Of a DNA stretch of 33,031 nucleotides, positions 1 through 11,675 are shown piece after piece. A program made the position numbers and the translations under genes. The notes beneath the pieces were generated by a model. The model worked only from the letters and a program-made list of their open reading frames with translations, had not been told where the DNA came from and ran no database searches. This DNA comes from Paulinella micropora. Taxonomy: Eukaryota; Cercozoa; Imbricatea; Euglyphida. The stretch is from NCBI GenBank assembly GCA_009731375.1, contig BJOX01000037.1, positions 800,493 to 833,523 of the forward strand. The letters run 5' to 3'. Position 1 is the stretch's first letter, and each line of letters begins with the position of its first letter.

Positions 1-72
1 AGAGACAGAGAGAGAGAGACAGAGAGAGCAGAGAGAGAGAGAGACAGAGAGACAGAGACAGAGACAGAGAGA
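1..72. repeat. (GA)n / (GACA)n simple repeat
   Basis: The sequence is almost pure AG dinucleotide with GACA interruptions. It opens the window and may continue to the left. It ends a few bases before the unique island holding the first candidate exon. Confidence 0.9.
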
Positions 73-137
73 GCTAGCTTGCTGCACATGTTCTCGCTGT
101 CCTGTCGCCTCGCTTTGGCTTGTTTTGGGCGTATCAG

Positions 138-225
138 GAGCTAGAGCGGCTGCTGCCGGCCTGGCTAGTGCCCAACGGGCCACCGGCCCCGGCGAACGCG
201 CCCGCAGACCAACACAACACACAAG
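138..225 (+). CDS. candidate internal exon, Pro/Ala-rich
   Basis: This is an 88-nt GC-rich island inside repeat-rich DNA. It is preceded by a T-rich tract ending in CAG and followed by GGTATC, so it has the form AG|exon|GT. Read in phase 0 it gives 29 open codons beginning ELERLLPAWL and ending DQHNTQ, with one base left over (phase 1 end). The Pro/Ala-rich peptide has no domain I recognise. The splice sites and the sense of the peptide are my only evidence. If real, it belongs to a plus-strand gene whose other exons may be the islands at 2629, 4118, 4964 and 7389. It could equally be a chance open stretch. Confidence 0.4.
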
Positions 226-359
226 GTATCGTTACTTAGTAACTTGACTCTACACGCCTGTCGACTATGTTATCTCTTTCTCTACCTATCTATTTTCATC
301 TATCTATTTTACCGGTCACCACCACCAAATGTGGTCAGGTTACCGATGAAACTTGATAT

Positions 360-446
360 GCGGCGCGCCAAAATTTGACATGTTTTGCGGGCTCGCAGCC
401 CGGCTCCGGCTCGCCCGCAAAACACGTCAAATTTGTGGCTGGCCGC
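360..446. repeat. inverted repeat / long hairpin
   Basis: The arms at 360-392 and 413-446 are nearly perfect reverse complements. The cores are AAATTTGACATGTTTTGCGG and its partner CCGCAAAACACGTCAAATTT. The arms have a few mismatches and enclose a roughly 20-nt GC-rich loop. The hairpin stands in unique sequence just before the first large CT array. It may be a small foldback element or a structured transcript. Confidence 0.75.
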
Positions 447-536
447 ATGATTTACTATTATCTATCTAATTCCCCACCGACACCAATGAACTGGACCATC
501 GACTCTGATATGACACACAAGATCATCAAAACTCTC

Positions 537-537
537 C

Positions 538-591
<54 letters not shown>

Positions 592-663
592 ATCTCTCTA
601 TCTATCTATCTATCTCTATCTCTATCTCTCTCTTTCTTTCTCTCTCTCTCTCTCTCACACACA

Positions 664-720
<57 letters not shown>

Positions 721-736
721 TCTCGCTCTCTTTCTG

Positions 737-805
<69 letters not shown>

Positions 806-870
806 CTCACAGAAAGATAGATAGATAGATAGACAGTGTGGTGTGTGTGTGTGTGTATGATATAGATAGA
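537..870. repeat. (CT)n with CTAT variants, then (GATA)n and (GT)n
   Basis: Some 280 bases of CTCT with scattered CTAT and CTTT interruptions lead into short GATA and GT tracts. The long open frames of Ser-Leu or Arg-Glu across it are products of the repeat and not genes. Confidence 0.95.
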
Positions 871-897
871 TATAGAGATATTTTTTTGATCGGCCAT

Positions 898-1820
<923 letters not shown>

Positions 1821-2628
1821 AGAGAGAGAGAAAGAGAGAGAGAGTATATATATATATATATATATATATATCTTGCGGATGCAAGAATATGTAGCACGAG
1901 ATTGGAGCATGTATGTATGTATGTCTGTATGTATGTCTGTATGTCTGTATGTATGTCTGTATGTATGTCTGTATGTATGTCTGTATGTATGTCTGTATGT
2001 ATGTCTGTGTGTGTGTCTGTATGTATGTCTGTATGTATGTCTGTATGTATGTCTGTATGTATGTCTGTATGTATGTCTGTATGTATGTCTCTGTATGTCT
2101 GTCTGTCTGTATGTCTGTCTGAATGTCTGTCTGTATGGTCTGTCTGTATGTATGTCTGTATGTATGTCTGTATGTATGTCTGTATGTATGTATGTCTGTC
2201 TGTATGTCTGTCTGTATGTCTGTCTGTATGTCTGTCTGTATGTCTGTCTGTATGTCTGTCTGTATGTCTGTCTGTATGTCTGTATGGTTGTCTGTATGGT
2301 CTGTCTGTATGGTCTGTCTGTATGTCTGTCTGTGTGCATCTGTATGTGTGTCTGTATGTCTGTCTGTATGTCTGTCTGTATGTCTGTCTGTCTGTATGTC
2401 TGTCTGTCTGTCTGTATGTCTGCGTATATCTGTATGTCTGTTTGTATGTATGTCTGTATGTATGTCTGTATATATGTCTGTATGTCTGTCTGTATGTCTG
2501 TCTGTATGTCTGTCTGTATGTCTGTCTGTATGTCTGTCTATATGTATGTCTGTATGTATGTATATAACTATATATCTATGCATCTATGTATGTATGTCTA
2601 TGTAATGTATCTATGTATCTATATATAG
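1821..2628. repeat. (AT)n and (GTAT/GTCT)n arrays
   Basis: A GA tract, an AT tract near 1845-1871 and a short unique piece (1872-1908) precede about 690 bases of GTAT and GTCT tetranucleotides in changing ratios. Overlapping MYVC and MSVC frames in all phases are artefacts. The array ends in a TATATATAG that could act as a splice acceptor for the next island. Confidence 0.93.
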
Positions 2629-2668
2629 AAACTGCAGGAGGTCCTCGTCGACGCGTTCAAAGACTCAG
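2629..2668 (+). CDS. candidate 40-nt microexon
   Basis: A 40-nt unique island sits between ATATATAG and GGTACCTATATA, again AG|island|GT. In phase 0 it reads KLQEVLVDAFKDS with one base over (phase 1 end), which looks like a plausible helical peptide. The other two frames are less protein-like. Its phase-1 end is compatible with the AT|GAC start of the acidic island at 4964, giving Asp across the join. Support comes only from splice signals and peptide character. It does not phase-match directly with the exon at 138-225, so an intervening exon or another transcript would be needed. Confidence 0.35.
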
Positions 2669-2671
2669 GTA

Positions 2672-2760
<89 letters not shown>

Positions 2761-2838
2761 ATATATATATATATATATATAGCAATCACATATAGCTATG
2801 TGATGTGTGTCTATCTGTTGTATGATAGATAGATAATG
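2669..2838. repeat. (AT)n-(GT)n-(AT)n compound microsatellite
   Basis: AT dinucleotides surround a GT core, followed by a short GATA tract. Confidence 0.95.
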
Positions 2839-4094
<1,256 letters not shown>

Positions 4095-4117
4095 GAGTGG
4101 GCGTGCCTTGACGAGAG

Positions 4118-4170
4118 AGGTGGAAGAGGCAAAAGAGGGAGAAGAGGGAGAAACAAGACAAGAAAACAAG
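4118..4170 (+). CDS. candidate acidic microexon
   Basis: The island between the GT array and a GTATGTG donor reads VEEAKEGEEGETRQENK, ending in phase 0 at AACAAG|GTATGTG, a good donor. Several AG acceptors are possible (after 4094, 4115 or 4117). The one after 4117 would join a phase-1 donor such as the one at 2668. The peptide is charged and probably coiled or disordered. The donor is convincing; the acceptor is uncertain. Confidence 0.35.
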
Positions 4171-4950
<780 letters not shown>

Positions 4951-4963
4951 ATCCTATGTAGAG

Positions 4964-4995
4964 ATGACGAGGTGGAAGACGAAGATGCCTGGCAG
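4964..4995 (+). CDS. candidate acidic microexon, [11 protein letters not shown]
   Basis: The island is preceded by TTTTCATTATCCTATGTAGAG and followed by GTATTCG. Taken after AGAG with one G supplied by the previous exon, it reads [11 protein letters not shown] and ends in phase 0. Two further copies of the same island occur: 6080-6115 ([11 protein letters not shown], without the AG before it) and 6202-6227 (DDEDTWQ). Both keep the CAG|GTATTCG donor. The phase-0 end fits the phase-0 start of the 7389 exon. The function is unknown. Confidence 0.4.
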
Positions 4996-5002
4996 GTATT
5001 CG

Positions 5003-5063
<61 letters not shown>

Positions 5064-5067
5064 CTAG

Positions 5068-5099
<32 letters not shown>

Positions 5100-5116
5100 A
5101 CCTATATATATCTATG

Positions 5117-5148
<32 letters not shown>

Positions 5149-5169
5149 CATCCATCCATCCATCCATCC

Positions 5170-5205
<36 letters not shown>

Positions 5206-5300
5206 GTCTGTCTATCTGTCTATCTATCCATCTATCCATCTATCCATCTATCTATCTATCTATCTATATCTATCTATCTATCTATCTACCTATCTATCTA

Positions 5301-5331
<31 letters not shown>

Positions 5332-5343
5332 ATCTATCTATCT
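4996..5343. repeat. (CTAT)n array
   Basis: A CTAT tetranucleotide array with CTGT and CCAT variants. It begins immediately after the GTATTCGT donor-like sequence and ends at the ~540 bp repeat family. Confidence 0.95.
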
Positions 5344-5523
5344 CGCTTTATGGAACGAGCCCTGGCCCCGCCTGGTACTAGGGAGGTCTTGGTATCGCCT
5401 GTATCAGTCCCTTCCGTGCAAACATCACGGCTTAGCTGGGCATCGGGTTAATACTTTACCCACAGACTTCCTTGGTTGACGAAATCAGAAGCTCCTTTTT
5501 TCGACATTAGTCGATATCTCATC
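5344..5523 (+). repeat. ~540 bp repeat family, copy 1 (3' 180 bp only)
   Basis: This 180-bp segment, starting CGCTTTATGGAACGAGCCCT and ending GATATCTCATC, matches the last third of the three copies at 5525, 6722 and 9451 almost base for base. It contains GGCTTAGCTGGG (5429) and GGTTGACGAAATC (5473) about 42 bp apart, which resemble A and B boxes of a tRNA-type promoter, with an insertion in the B box. It lies head-to-tail with copy 2. Confidence 0.9.
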
Positions 5524-5524
5524 A

Positions 5525-6070
5525 GTTGATCTCATCACTTACTCCACAGAGTGTACCAAGGCCACTTGAGGTGTCACTGACCCTCCCTTGGGCTTGGTTT
5601 TTTGAAATGGGTGCCATCTGTCGACAGACAGAGAATTAGGGGATGGTGTGGGTGTGCTGGGCCCGTGGTGGGGTGCCTTATGTGTGCCTAGCCATACGCC
5701 TATAAGTCACATGCCGAAATAGCGACGGGAAGCACAATCCTGTTCCCTCAGGGTGCCCTTTCTCGCTTGTTGAGCCCGGAATAAAACCCACAGTGCTCTG
5801 TCGGTTTATACTAGATTGTCGAATAGTCTCGAAACTCCATCTGCTTACTGGGTCCTCTGTAATGGAGGTGGGAGCTCGTTCTGCAAGGGGCGCTTTATGG
5901 AACGAGCCCTGGCCCCGCCTGGTACTAGGGAGGTCTTGGTATCGCCTGTATCAGTCCCTTCCATGCAAACATCACGGCTTAGCTGGGCATCGGGTTAATA
6001 CTTTACCCACAGACTTCCTTGGTTGACGAAATCAGAAGCTCCTTTTTCTGACATTAGTCGATATCTCATC
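5525..6070 (+). repeat. ~540 bp repeat family, copy 2 (full)
   Basis: This copy starts GTTGATCTCATCACTTACTC and ends GATATCTCATC, running directly into CTAT repeats. Landmarks include the perfect palindrome CTGTCGACAG, GGGGATGGTGTGGGTGTGCT, AATAAA within GGAATAAAACCC, and the tRNA-like 3' third. Open frames are short and differ between copies, so I read it as non-coding: perhaps a SINE-like or other non-autonomous element. Confidence 0.9.
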
Positions 6071-6079
6071 TATCCATCT

Positions 6080-6227
6080 ACGATGATGAGGTGGAAGACG
6101 AAGATGCCTGGCAGGTATTCGTGTACGTCTATCTATCTATCTATCTATCGATCTATCGATCTACCTATCTATCTATCTATCTATCTATCTATCCATCTAC
6201 AATGATGACGAAGATACCTGGCAGGTA
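6080..6227 (+). repeat. copies of the acidic microexon with CTAT spacer
   Basis: Two copies of the [11 protein letters not shown] island (6080-6115 and the shortened 6202-6227) are separated by a CTAT array. Each ends CAGGTATTCGTG and is followed by ACGT-rich then CTAT sequence. Neither has an AG directly before the acidic codons, so as exons they look inactive; they are best read as duplicated exon debris. Confidence 0.6.
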
Positions 6228-6278
6228 TTCGTGTGCGTTGTACGTGTACGTCTATCTATCTATCTATCTATCTATCTG

Positions 6279-6317
<39 letters not shown>

Positions 6318-6490
6318 GTCTGTCTATGTCTACCTACCTACCTACCTACCTACCTACCTATCTACCTACCTGTCTACCTACCTACCTGCCTACCTACCTG
6401 TCTACCTGTCTACCTACCTACCTACCTACCTAACCCTACCTACCTACCTACCTACCTACCTGTCTACCTACCTACCTACCTACCTATTAG
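6228..6490. repeat. (CTAT)n then (CTAC)n array
   Basis: CTAT units change to CTAC (CCTA) units at about 6331, with CTGT interruptions. Confidence 0.95.
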
Positions 6491-6523
6491 GCTGAAGAGA
6501 TCGTCTGCTACTTGTGCAAAATG
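6491..6523 (+). CDS. diverged copy of the Cys-rich microexon
   Basis: After a TATTAG acceptor-like end, the island reads [11 protein letters not shown]. This is related to AEETACSLCEK in the exon at 7389: both have A-E-E then C-x2-C. The island then merges into TATCTATC; the only donor-like GT is inside the last codon. It is probably a diverged or truncated duplicate. Confidence 0.3.
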
Positions 6524-6549
6524 TATCTATCTATCATGAGTCATGCCAA

Positions 6550-6583
<34 letters not shown>

Positions 6584-6721
6584 CTATCTATCTCTCTATC
6601 TATCTCTCTATCTCTCTCTCTATCTATCTATCTATCTATTTCTCTCTCTCTCTCTCTATTTCTCTCTATCTATCTCTATCTATCTCTCTATCTATCTATC
6701 TCTCTATCTATCTATCTTTCA
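6524..6721. repeat. (CTAT)n/(CT)n array
   Basis: CTAT and CTCT mixed repeats connect the Cys-rich island to copy 3 of the ~540 bp repeat. Confidence 0.95.
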
Positions 6722-7264
6722 GTTGATCTCATCACTTACTCCACGGAGTGAACCAAGGCCACTTGAGGTGTCACTGACCCTCCCTTGGGCTTGATTTTTT
6801 GAAACGGGTGCCATCTGTCGACAGACAGAGAATTAGGGGATGGTGTGGGTGTGCTGGGCCCGTGGTGGGATGCCTTATGTGTGCCTAGCCATACGCCTAT
6901 AAGTCACATGCCGAAATAGCGACGGGAAGCACAATCCTGTTCCCTCAGGGTGCCCTTTCTCGCTTGTTGAGCCCGGAATAAAACCCACAGTGCTCTGTCG
7001 GTTTATACTAGACTGTCGAACAGTCTCGAAACTCCATCTGCTTACTGGGTCCTCTGTAATGGAGGTGGGAGCTCGTTCTGCAAGGGGCGCTTATGGAACG
7101 AGCCCTGGCCCCGCCTGGTACTAGGGAGATTTGGTATCGCCTTATCAGTCCCTTCCATGCAAACATCACGGCTTAGCTGGGCATCGGGTTAATACATTAC
7201 CCACAGACTTCCTTGGTTGACGAAATCAGAAGCTCCTTTTTTCTGACATTAGTCGATATCTCAT
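6722..7264 (+). repeat. ~540 bp repeat family, copy 3 (full)
   Basis: Starts and ends as copy 2, with a few substitutions and small deletions (for example CGCTTATGG for CGCTTTATGG). It is again followed directly by CTAT repeats. Confidence 0.9.
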
Positions 7265-7300
7265 CTATCTATCTATCTATTTTATCCCTATCTCATGCAG

Positions 7301-7335
7301 GCTGAAGAAACAGCTTGCTCCTTGTGCGAAAAGCC

Positions 7336-7336
<1 letters not shown>
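7301..7336 (+). pseudogene. truncated copy of the Cys-rich microexon
   Basis: The acceptor CTCATGCAG is intact and the island begins AEETACSLCEK, but after GAAAAGCCC it runs into CTATCTAT without a donor. Confidence 0.5.
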
Positions 7337-7371
<35 letters not shown>

Positions 7372-7388
7372 ATCCCTATCTCATTCAG

Positions 7389-7448
7389 GCTGAAGAAACA
7401 GCTTGTTCCTTGTGCGAAAAGCCCTGTGCCAATTTTGAAGAAATGCAG
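7389..7448 (+). CDS. candidate 60-nt Cys-rich exon
   Basis: An exactly 60-nt island lies between CTCATTCAG and GTGTAG, in phase 0 at both ends. It encodes AEETACSLCEKPCANFEEMQ, with cysteines spaced C-x2-C-x3-C as in part of a zinc-binding motif. Neighbouring CTAT arrays would be its introns. At least five partial or degenerate copies lie nearby (6491, 7301, 7546, 7772 and about 9267). This is the most complete copy and the one most likely to be used. The function is unknown; a fragment of a zinc finger is a guess from the cysteines. Confidence 0.45.
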
Positions 7449-7468
7449 GTGTAGTCTATCTATCTATA

Positions 7469-7541
<73 letters not shown>

Positions 7542-7545
7542 ATAT
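7449..7545. repeat. (CTAT)n and (AT)n
   Basis: CTAT repeats then AT dinucleotides between copies of the Cys-rich island. Confidence 0.95.
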
Positions 7546-7590
7546 TGTTCCTTGTGCGAAAAGCCCTGTGCTAGTTTTGAAGAAATGCAG
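7546..7590 (+). pseudogene. 5'-truncated copy of the Cys-rich microexon
   Basis: The copy starts at GTTCCTTGTGCG and keeps the 3' end and the CAG|GTGTAG donor. The AAT codon has become TAG in the same register (GTGCTAGTTTT), so it cannot be read through in the original frame. The acceptor is lost in an AT tract. Confidence 0.5.
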
Positions 7591-7713
7591 GTGTAGTCTA
7601 TCTATCTATCTATCTATATCTATTATCTATATATATATATATATGTATATATATATGTATATGTATATATATATGTGTCTATCTATCTATCTATCTATCT
7701 GTCTATCTGTCTG

Positions 7714-7749
<36 letters not shown>

Positions 7750-7771
7750 GCTGTTTATCTATGCACCTACA
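7591..7771. repeat. (CTAT)n, (AT)n
   Basis: Mixed CTAT and AT arrays. Confidence 0.95.
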
Positions 7772-7814
7772 TCCTTTGTGCGAAAAGCCCTGTGCCAATT
7801 TTGAAGAAATGCAG
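7772..7814 (+). pseudogene. 5'-truncated copy of the Cys-rich microexon
   Basis: From CTTTGTGCG to CAG|GTGTAG, identical to the 3' part of the 7389 exon. No acceptor is present. Confidence 0.5.
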
Positions 7815-7837
7815 GTGTAGTCTACCTACCTACCTAC

Positions 7838-7873
<36 letters not shown>

Positions 7874-7883
7874 GTATCTATCT
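7815..7883. repeat. (CTAC)n/(CTAT)n array
   Basis: Short array that ends at the LINE fragment. Confidence 0.9.
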
Positions 7884-8659
7884 ACCCGTAATCCCCGTTT
7901 AATCTCTTGGGTCATCAACGCAAGCACAAACTCGTTTATTACCCACGACCCTAGACGTCTGTGGGGAATCATTCCCAACAACAAGTGTGCTCTCTGTTCT
8001 GGTCAAGCACATTATGTCACATCCTCTCCGGATGCCATGTTGCCCTCAAACAAGGCCGTTATACCTGGCGTCACGACTCTGTGCTCTGCACTATTGAAGC
8101 TCCCCTTCAAAAGCACATCGAGAGCCATAACAAACGCTCCCCTACAGACCAAAATGAATCAAAGTCTATGTTTGTAAAAGAGGGCGAGCAGAAGCCTAAG
8201 GGGCATTCATTTCATCGTCCATCCCTGCTTGACACCGCAAACGATTGGCAGCTCCAAACCCAGTACACTGGTTCTGAGCAAGCCTTTCCTGTCCACATCT
8301 GTGTCACTGACCCCCGCCCCGATATTGTTGTCTGGTCATTGTCTGCCAAGAAGTATATACTGATCGAGCTCACGTGCCCGGTCGAGGAAAACATCCTTGA
8401 CGCACGAGCCTACAAGACCAGCCGATACAGTGGGCTTAAATCTCAGATCGAGGACGGATGGACCTGCCACCTTAGATCAATCGAATGCGGGGCTCGCGGC
8501 ATGGTATCGTTCTCTGTTCATCGATGTTTACGCGCCTTGGGTTTTTCCCATCCCCAATCCAAATCCCTTTGCTTCAAGCTATCGTCCTGCGTAGATCGTT
8601 GCTCTTTTGCGATTTATATCGCTCCTGTGCAGTCAAAAATTGGACTAATCTTCATTTAG
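7884..8659 (+). pseudogene. LINE-type retrotransposon C-terminal fragment, zinc finger plus nuclease-like domain
   Basis: The segment reads in two frames. First comes RRLWGIIPNNKCALCSG, a C-x2-C pair (to about 8005). Then, one frame over from about 8010, come TLCHILSGC and the hallmark GRYTWRHDSVL, followed by RPDIVVWSLSAKKYILIELT and YSGLKSQIEDGW with ARG downstream. The CCHC finger followed by RPD...ELT is the arrangement seen at the C-terminus of non-LTR retrotransposons with a restriction-enzyme-like (PD-(D/E)xK) endonuclease; the family match is from memory of motifs. No reverse transcriptase precedes it, because upstream is CTAT repeat, so it is 5' truncated as LINE copies usually are. 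The frameshift inside the finger makes it a dead copy. Confidence 0.7.
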
Positions 8660-8998
8660 TCCGTATCGGTGACTGCATTCCGTCATAGCTGTCCAGTGTT
8701 GCATAGCCCGGGCTAGGTCCCTTCGGGGGTTTAGGCCTTATACAATGTCATCATTGTAGCTTGCGCAAGCTTACGGTGCTCAAAACACTTGGACTAACGG
8801 CTTCCTTTTCTTTCTCTTCTTCCTTATCCTCCCCACTCTCCATTCCTAGATTGCCTTTTTCTTCAATGACCTACCTCTTCTTTTTTCCAGAACACAGTCT
8901 ACCCGTGATTCCCATCCCGAACACATGCACAGTACACAAATTGCTGTTTGATGTGAAACTGCGTTCCTTTGCAAGGACAACATTCCTTTTGCGATATC

Positions 8999-9000
<2 letters not shown>
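8660..9000 (+). other. LINE 3' tail candidate and unique sequence
   Basis: Just downstream of the LINE stop are a stem TACAATG-TCAT-CATTGTA at 8741-8758 and a perfect 14-bp palindrome AGCTTGCGCAAGCT at 8758-8771, preceded by GGTCCCTTCGGGGG. Such structured 3' ends are typical of LINE transcripts. The rest (8772-9000) is pyrimidine-rich unique sequence with no gene that I see. Confidence 0.45.
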
Positions 9001-9030
<30 letters not shown>

Positions 9031-9168
9031 ATCTATCTATCTATCTATCTATATATCTACCTATCTATCTATCTATCTGTCTATCTATCTATCTATCTGT
9101 TTATCTGTGCATCTACATCCTTGTGCGAACAGCTTTGTGCTATCTATCTATCTATCTATATATCCACA

Positions 9169-9204
<36 letters not shown>

Positions 9205-9339
9205 ATAGTCTATCTATCTATATCTACATATATATATATATATGTATATATATATGTATATATAGCTTTGTGCTAATTTTGAAGTCTAGTGCAGGTTTAG
9301 TCTATCTATCTATCTATCTATCTATCAATATCTATCTAC

Positions 9340-9382
<43 letters not shown>

Positions 9383-9397
9383 ATCTAATCTAATCTA

Positions 9398-9440
<43 letters not shown>

Positions 9441-9450
9441 CATCTATCTT
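9001..9450. repeat. (CTAT)n arrays with degenerate Cys-island remnants
   Basis: CTAT and AT arrays. Remnants of the Cys-rich island occur at 9119-9140 (CTTGTGCGAACAGC) and 9264-9296 (GCTTTGTGCTAATTTTGAAG ending GCAGGTTTAG). A short CTAAT pentamer run lies near 9380. Confidence 0.9.
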
Positions 9451-9910
9451 GGGTGCCATCTGTCGACAGACAGAGAATTAGGGGATGGTGTGGGTGTGCT
9501 GGGCCCGTGGTGGGGTGCCTTATGTGTGCCTAGCCATACGCCTATAAGTCACATGCCGAAATAGCGACGGGAAGCACAATCCTGTTCCCTCAGGGTGCCC
9601 TTTCTCGCTTGTTGAGCCCGGAATAAAACCCACAGTGCTCTGTCGGTTTATACTAGACTGTCGAACAGTCTCGAAACTCCATCTGCTTACTGGGTCCTCT
9701 GTAATGGAGGTGGGAGCTCGTTCTGCAAGGGGCGCTTATGGAACGAGCCCTGGCCCCGCCTGGTACTAGGGAGCTTTGGTATCGCCTGTATCAGTCCCTT
9801 CCGTGCAAACATCACGGCTTAGCTGGGCATCGGGTTAATACTTTACCCACAGACTTCCTTGGTTGACGAAATCAGAAGCTACTTTTTCTGACATTAGTCG
9901 ATATCTCATC
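9451..9910 (+). repeat. ~540 bp repeat family, copy 4 (5' truncated)
   Basis: Begins at GGGTGCCATCTGTCGACAG, about 85 bp into the unit, and continues to GATATCTCATC followed by CTAT. Otherwise nearly identical to copies 2 and 3. Confidence 0.9.
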
Positions 9911-10404
9911 TATCTATCTATCTATCTATCTATCTATTTATGTGTGTAGATACACATGCTGACGGAGTGCTCTTTGGCACAGTTCGACGATTAGTAAGTG
10001 TGTAACTATTACGCTGAAGCATGCACCTCCAGAATCTTTGATTATTAAACTGATATACTGTACCAGTAGGTTTGCCTCCAGCATCTTTGATCATTACACT
10101 GATATTACTTTTCAAGTGGTTTCGTTGTCGTTCTCTAACTTCAGATGCTTGTTCAACCCTACCGTCCGAAAGGACTGGTCGGAAGTCCTCTGAGCTTTCA
10201 TGACAGTTTTGACACTGTGAACTCAAAACCAGGAGTCTTCCCTATTAGTACCTGGGTAATCACTGGACAACGAGAGGGTCGGACTATACTTTATTAGAGA
10301 TAGACAATACTCAACACGTCACTAACTAAGCGCCACAACCCCGAAACCGCCAAAGCTTTGAATTCACCGCCGCCGTTACACTTAGAGAGTGATATAGGTA
10401 AAAT
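9911..10404. other. short CTAT array and unique sequence, no firm gene
   Basis: After about 30 bases of CTAT the sequence is unique. A minus-strand open frame from about 10226 to 9930 contains CQNCHESSEDF and VMIKDAGGKPTG but has no ATG at its start and no recognised domain. A 28-bp phrase (CCAG(A/C)ATCTTTGAT) is repeated at 10029 and 10078. This lies just outside the left copy of the ~500 bp direct repeat and may be host sequence or older element debris. Confidence 0.4.
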
Positions 10405-10905
10405 ATGTAACTTTCAAATAACAGTGGTTTACCAGACCACTAGTGACTGTGCTCGCCCCTTTGCAATGGGCTAAGTAGGTTTGAGGTGTTTGGTTAGAGT
10501 TGAGTAAGGGTAAGAGGCATAATAAAGTGCATGGTGTGTGTAAGATCTCCAGTGCAACGACGATTTTGAGTGGGAAGTCTGTGGCGAGGAATTTGTTTAG
10601 GTTGTATGATAACGGATGTAGGTTGTGTGAAGTGGAAGGATGGATAGAACGGTCAGTGAGAAAAGTTTGCGTGTGATATGTGCGAAAAAGGAAAATGCTA
10701 GAGTAAAGGTCAGTTTTTTCCAGTGCACCCACGGCGGGAAAATACAGGTAAAAATTGAAATAAGTTAGAAAAGCTTACGAAATATTACAGTAAAGTAAAG
10801 TAATAATAGTCCATTGACGTTGGCTGCTGGTAAATTAACTTAGTGCCACATAAATTGTATTGTATCATATTTGGCCTAATTTATTAGTTCCTCAGTGAAT
10901 TAATT
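10405..10905. repeat. ~500 bp direct repeat, left copy
   Basis: From GTAACTTTCAA to CTCAGTGAATTAATT, this matches 28805-29325 in the same orientation with about 90 percent or better identity by eye. Shared phrases include CCAGACCACTAGTGACTGTG, GAGGAATTTGTTTAGGTTGT and TTGACGTTGGCTGCTGG. The two copies lie outside the LTR element and outside the GIY-YIG coding region, as terminal repeats of an older element would. Its ends lack the TG...CA of a standard LTR. Confidence 0.85.
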
Positions 10906-11038
10906 AGTTCCCCGGTTCGTTAGACCGGGAGCCTGCAGGGCAGGTGAGGGAGAGGTAAAGTTGGATATGGTGAGATATGGTAGTTTCCATAAGTTATGTT
11001 ATTAGTGGTTATGTGGAGATAAGCAATGTTGAATATCC
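10906..11038. other. sequence between left direct repeat and the LTR element
   Basis: A hairpin CCCGGT (10911-10916) with ACCGGG (10924-10929) enclosing seven bases lies right next to the repeat end. No coding evidence. If the nesting model is right, this stretch was once continuous with 21654 onward. Confidence 0.5.
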
Positions 11039-11042
11039 GTTT
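11039..11042. repeat. 4-bp target site duplication GTTT, left
   Basis: GTTT directly precedes the left LTR and recurs directly after the right LTR at 21650-21653. Four to six base duplications are usual for Ty3/gypsy integrases. Confidence 0.8.
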
Positions 11043-11269
11043 TGTAATGCCCCCAACGATAGCTCGTAAAAAGTCGGTAATACAACCAAACACATTCCTC
11101 AAAAGATGAGAATGATGTCTCGTTATATTAGCTCAGTGAAGCCAAAAAGGAAAACTGCAACAGACCAGTAATAAAATGACATCAGGTCAAATCCAGACAA
11201 ATAATACTGAAAAACAAGCTAATGCACCTGTCACCAGGAAAAGGTACTTTTTACCTGCTGATGCCTACA
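11043..11269 (-). repeat. 3' LTR (227 bp)
   Basis: Plus-strand ends are TGTAATGCCCCCAACG and GATGCCTACA; on the element strand it begins TGTAGGCATC. It shares long blocks with 21434-21649, for example ATGATGTCTCGTTATATTAG. Confidence 0.92.
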
Positions 11270-11272
11270 GTA

Positions 11273-11281
11273 CCCCCTCCC
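11273..11281 (-). other. polypurine tract
   Basis: On the element strand GGGAGGGGG is followed by TAC and then the TGTA start of the 3' LTR. This is the expected place for the plus-strand DNA primer of an LTR retrotransposon. Confidence 0.85.
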
Positions 11282-11623
11282 GATTTTTATGACGGAAATA
11301 GCATTTTCGTCATACACCTTCTGATTCTTCTTTTTGCAAATAGTATGCGCTATGTAGTCATGCCACACAGCGCATCGACCCACTGATAGACGCTAAAAGA
11401 CGATAAATATATCCTCATACTGCACGTCAAAGCGGATTCTCCAGCCATTCTTGTAGATTTTTGAACTCCCCCTCAATCTCTTTTTTTTTTCTTTTTTTTT
11501 TCTGCAGTATGTCAAGAACAAACGTACTATTTATAAAAAAATACAAGCAACGTGCTGCTATAGTACGATTCCCCCTTTGATCTTCTTCTTATCATTATAA
11601 TTATTATTATTATTATTATTATG

Positions 11624-11675
<52 letters not shown>

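Noticed and set aside
9930-10226. Minus-strand 98-codon frame with CQNCHESS
   Set aside because: It has no ATG at the start, no domain and no splice context strong enough to call a gene.
10382-10732. 116-codon minus-strand frame inside the left direct repeat
   Set aside because: The frame is not kept in the right copy of the repeat, so it is unlikely to be coding.
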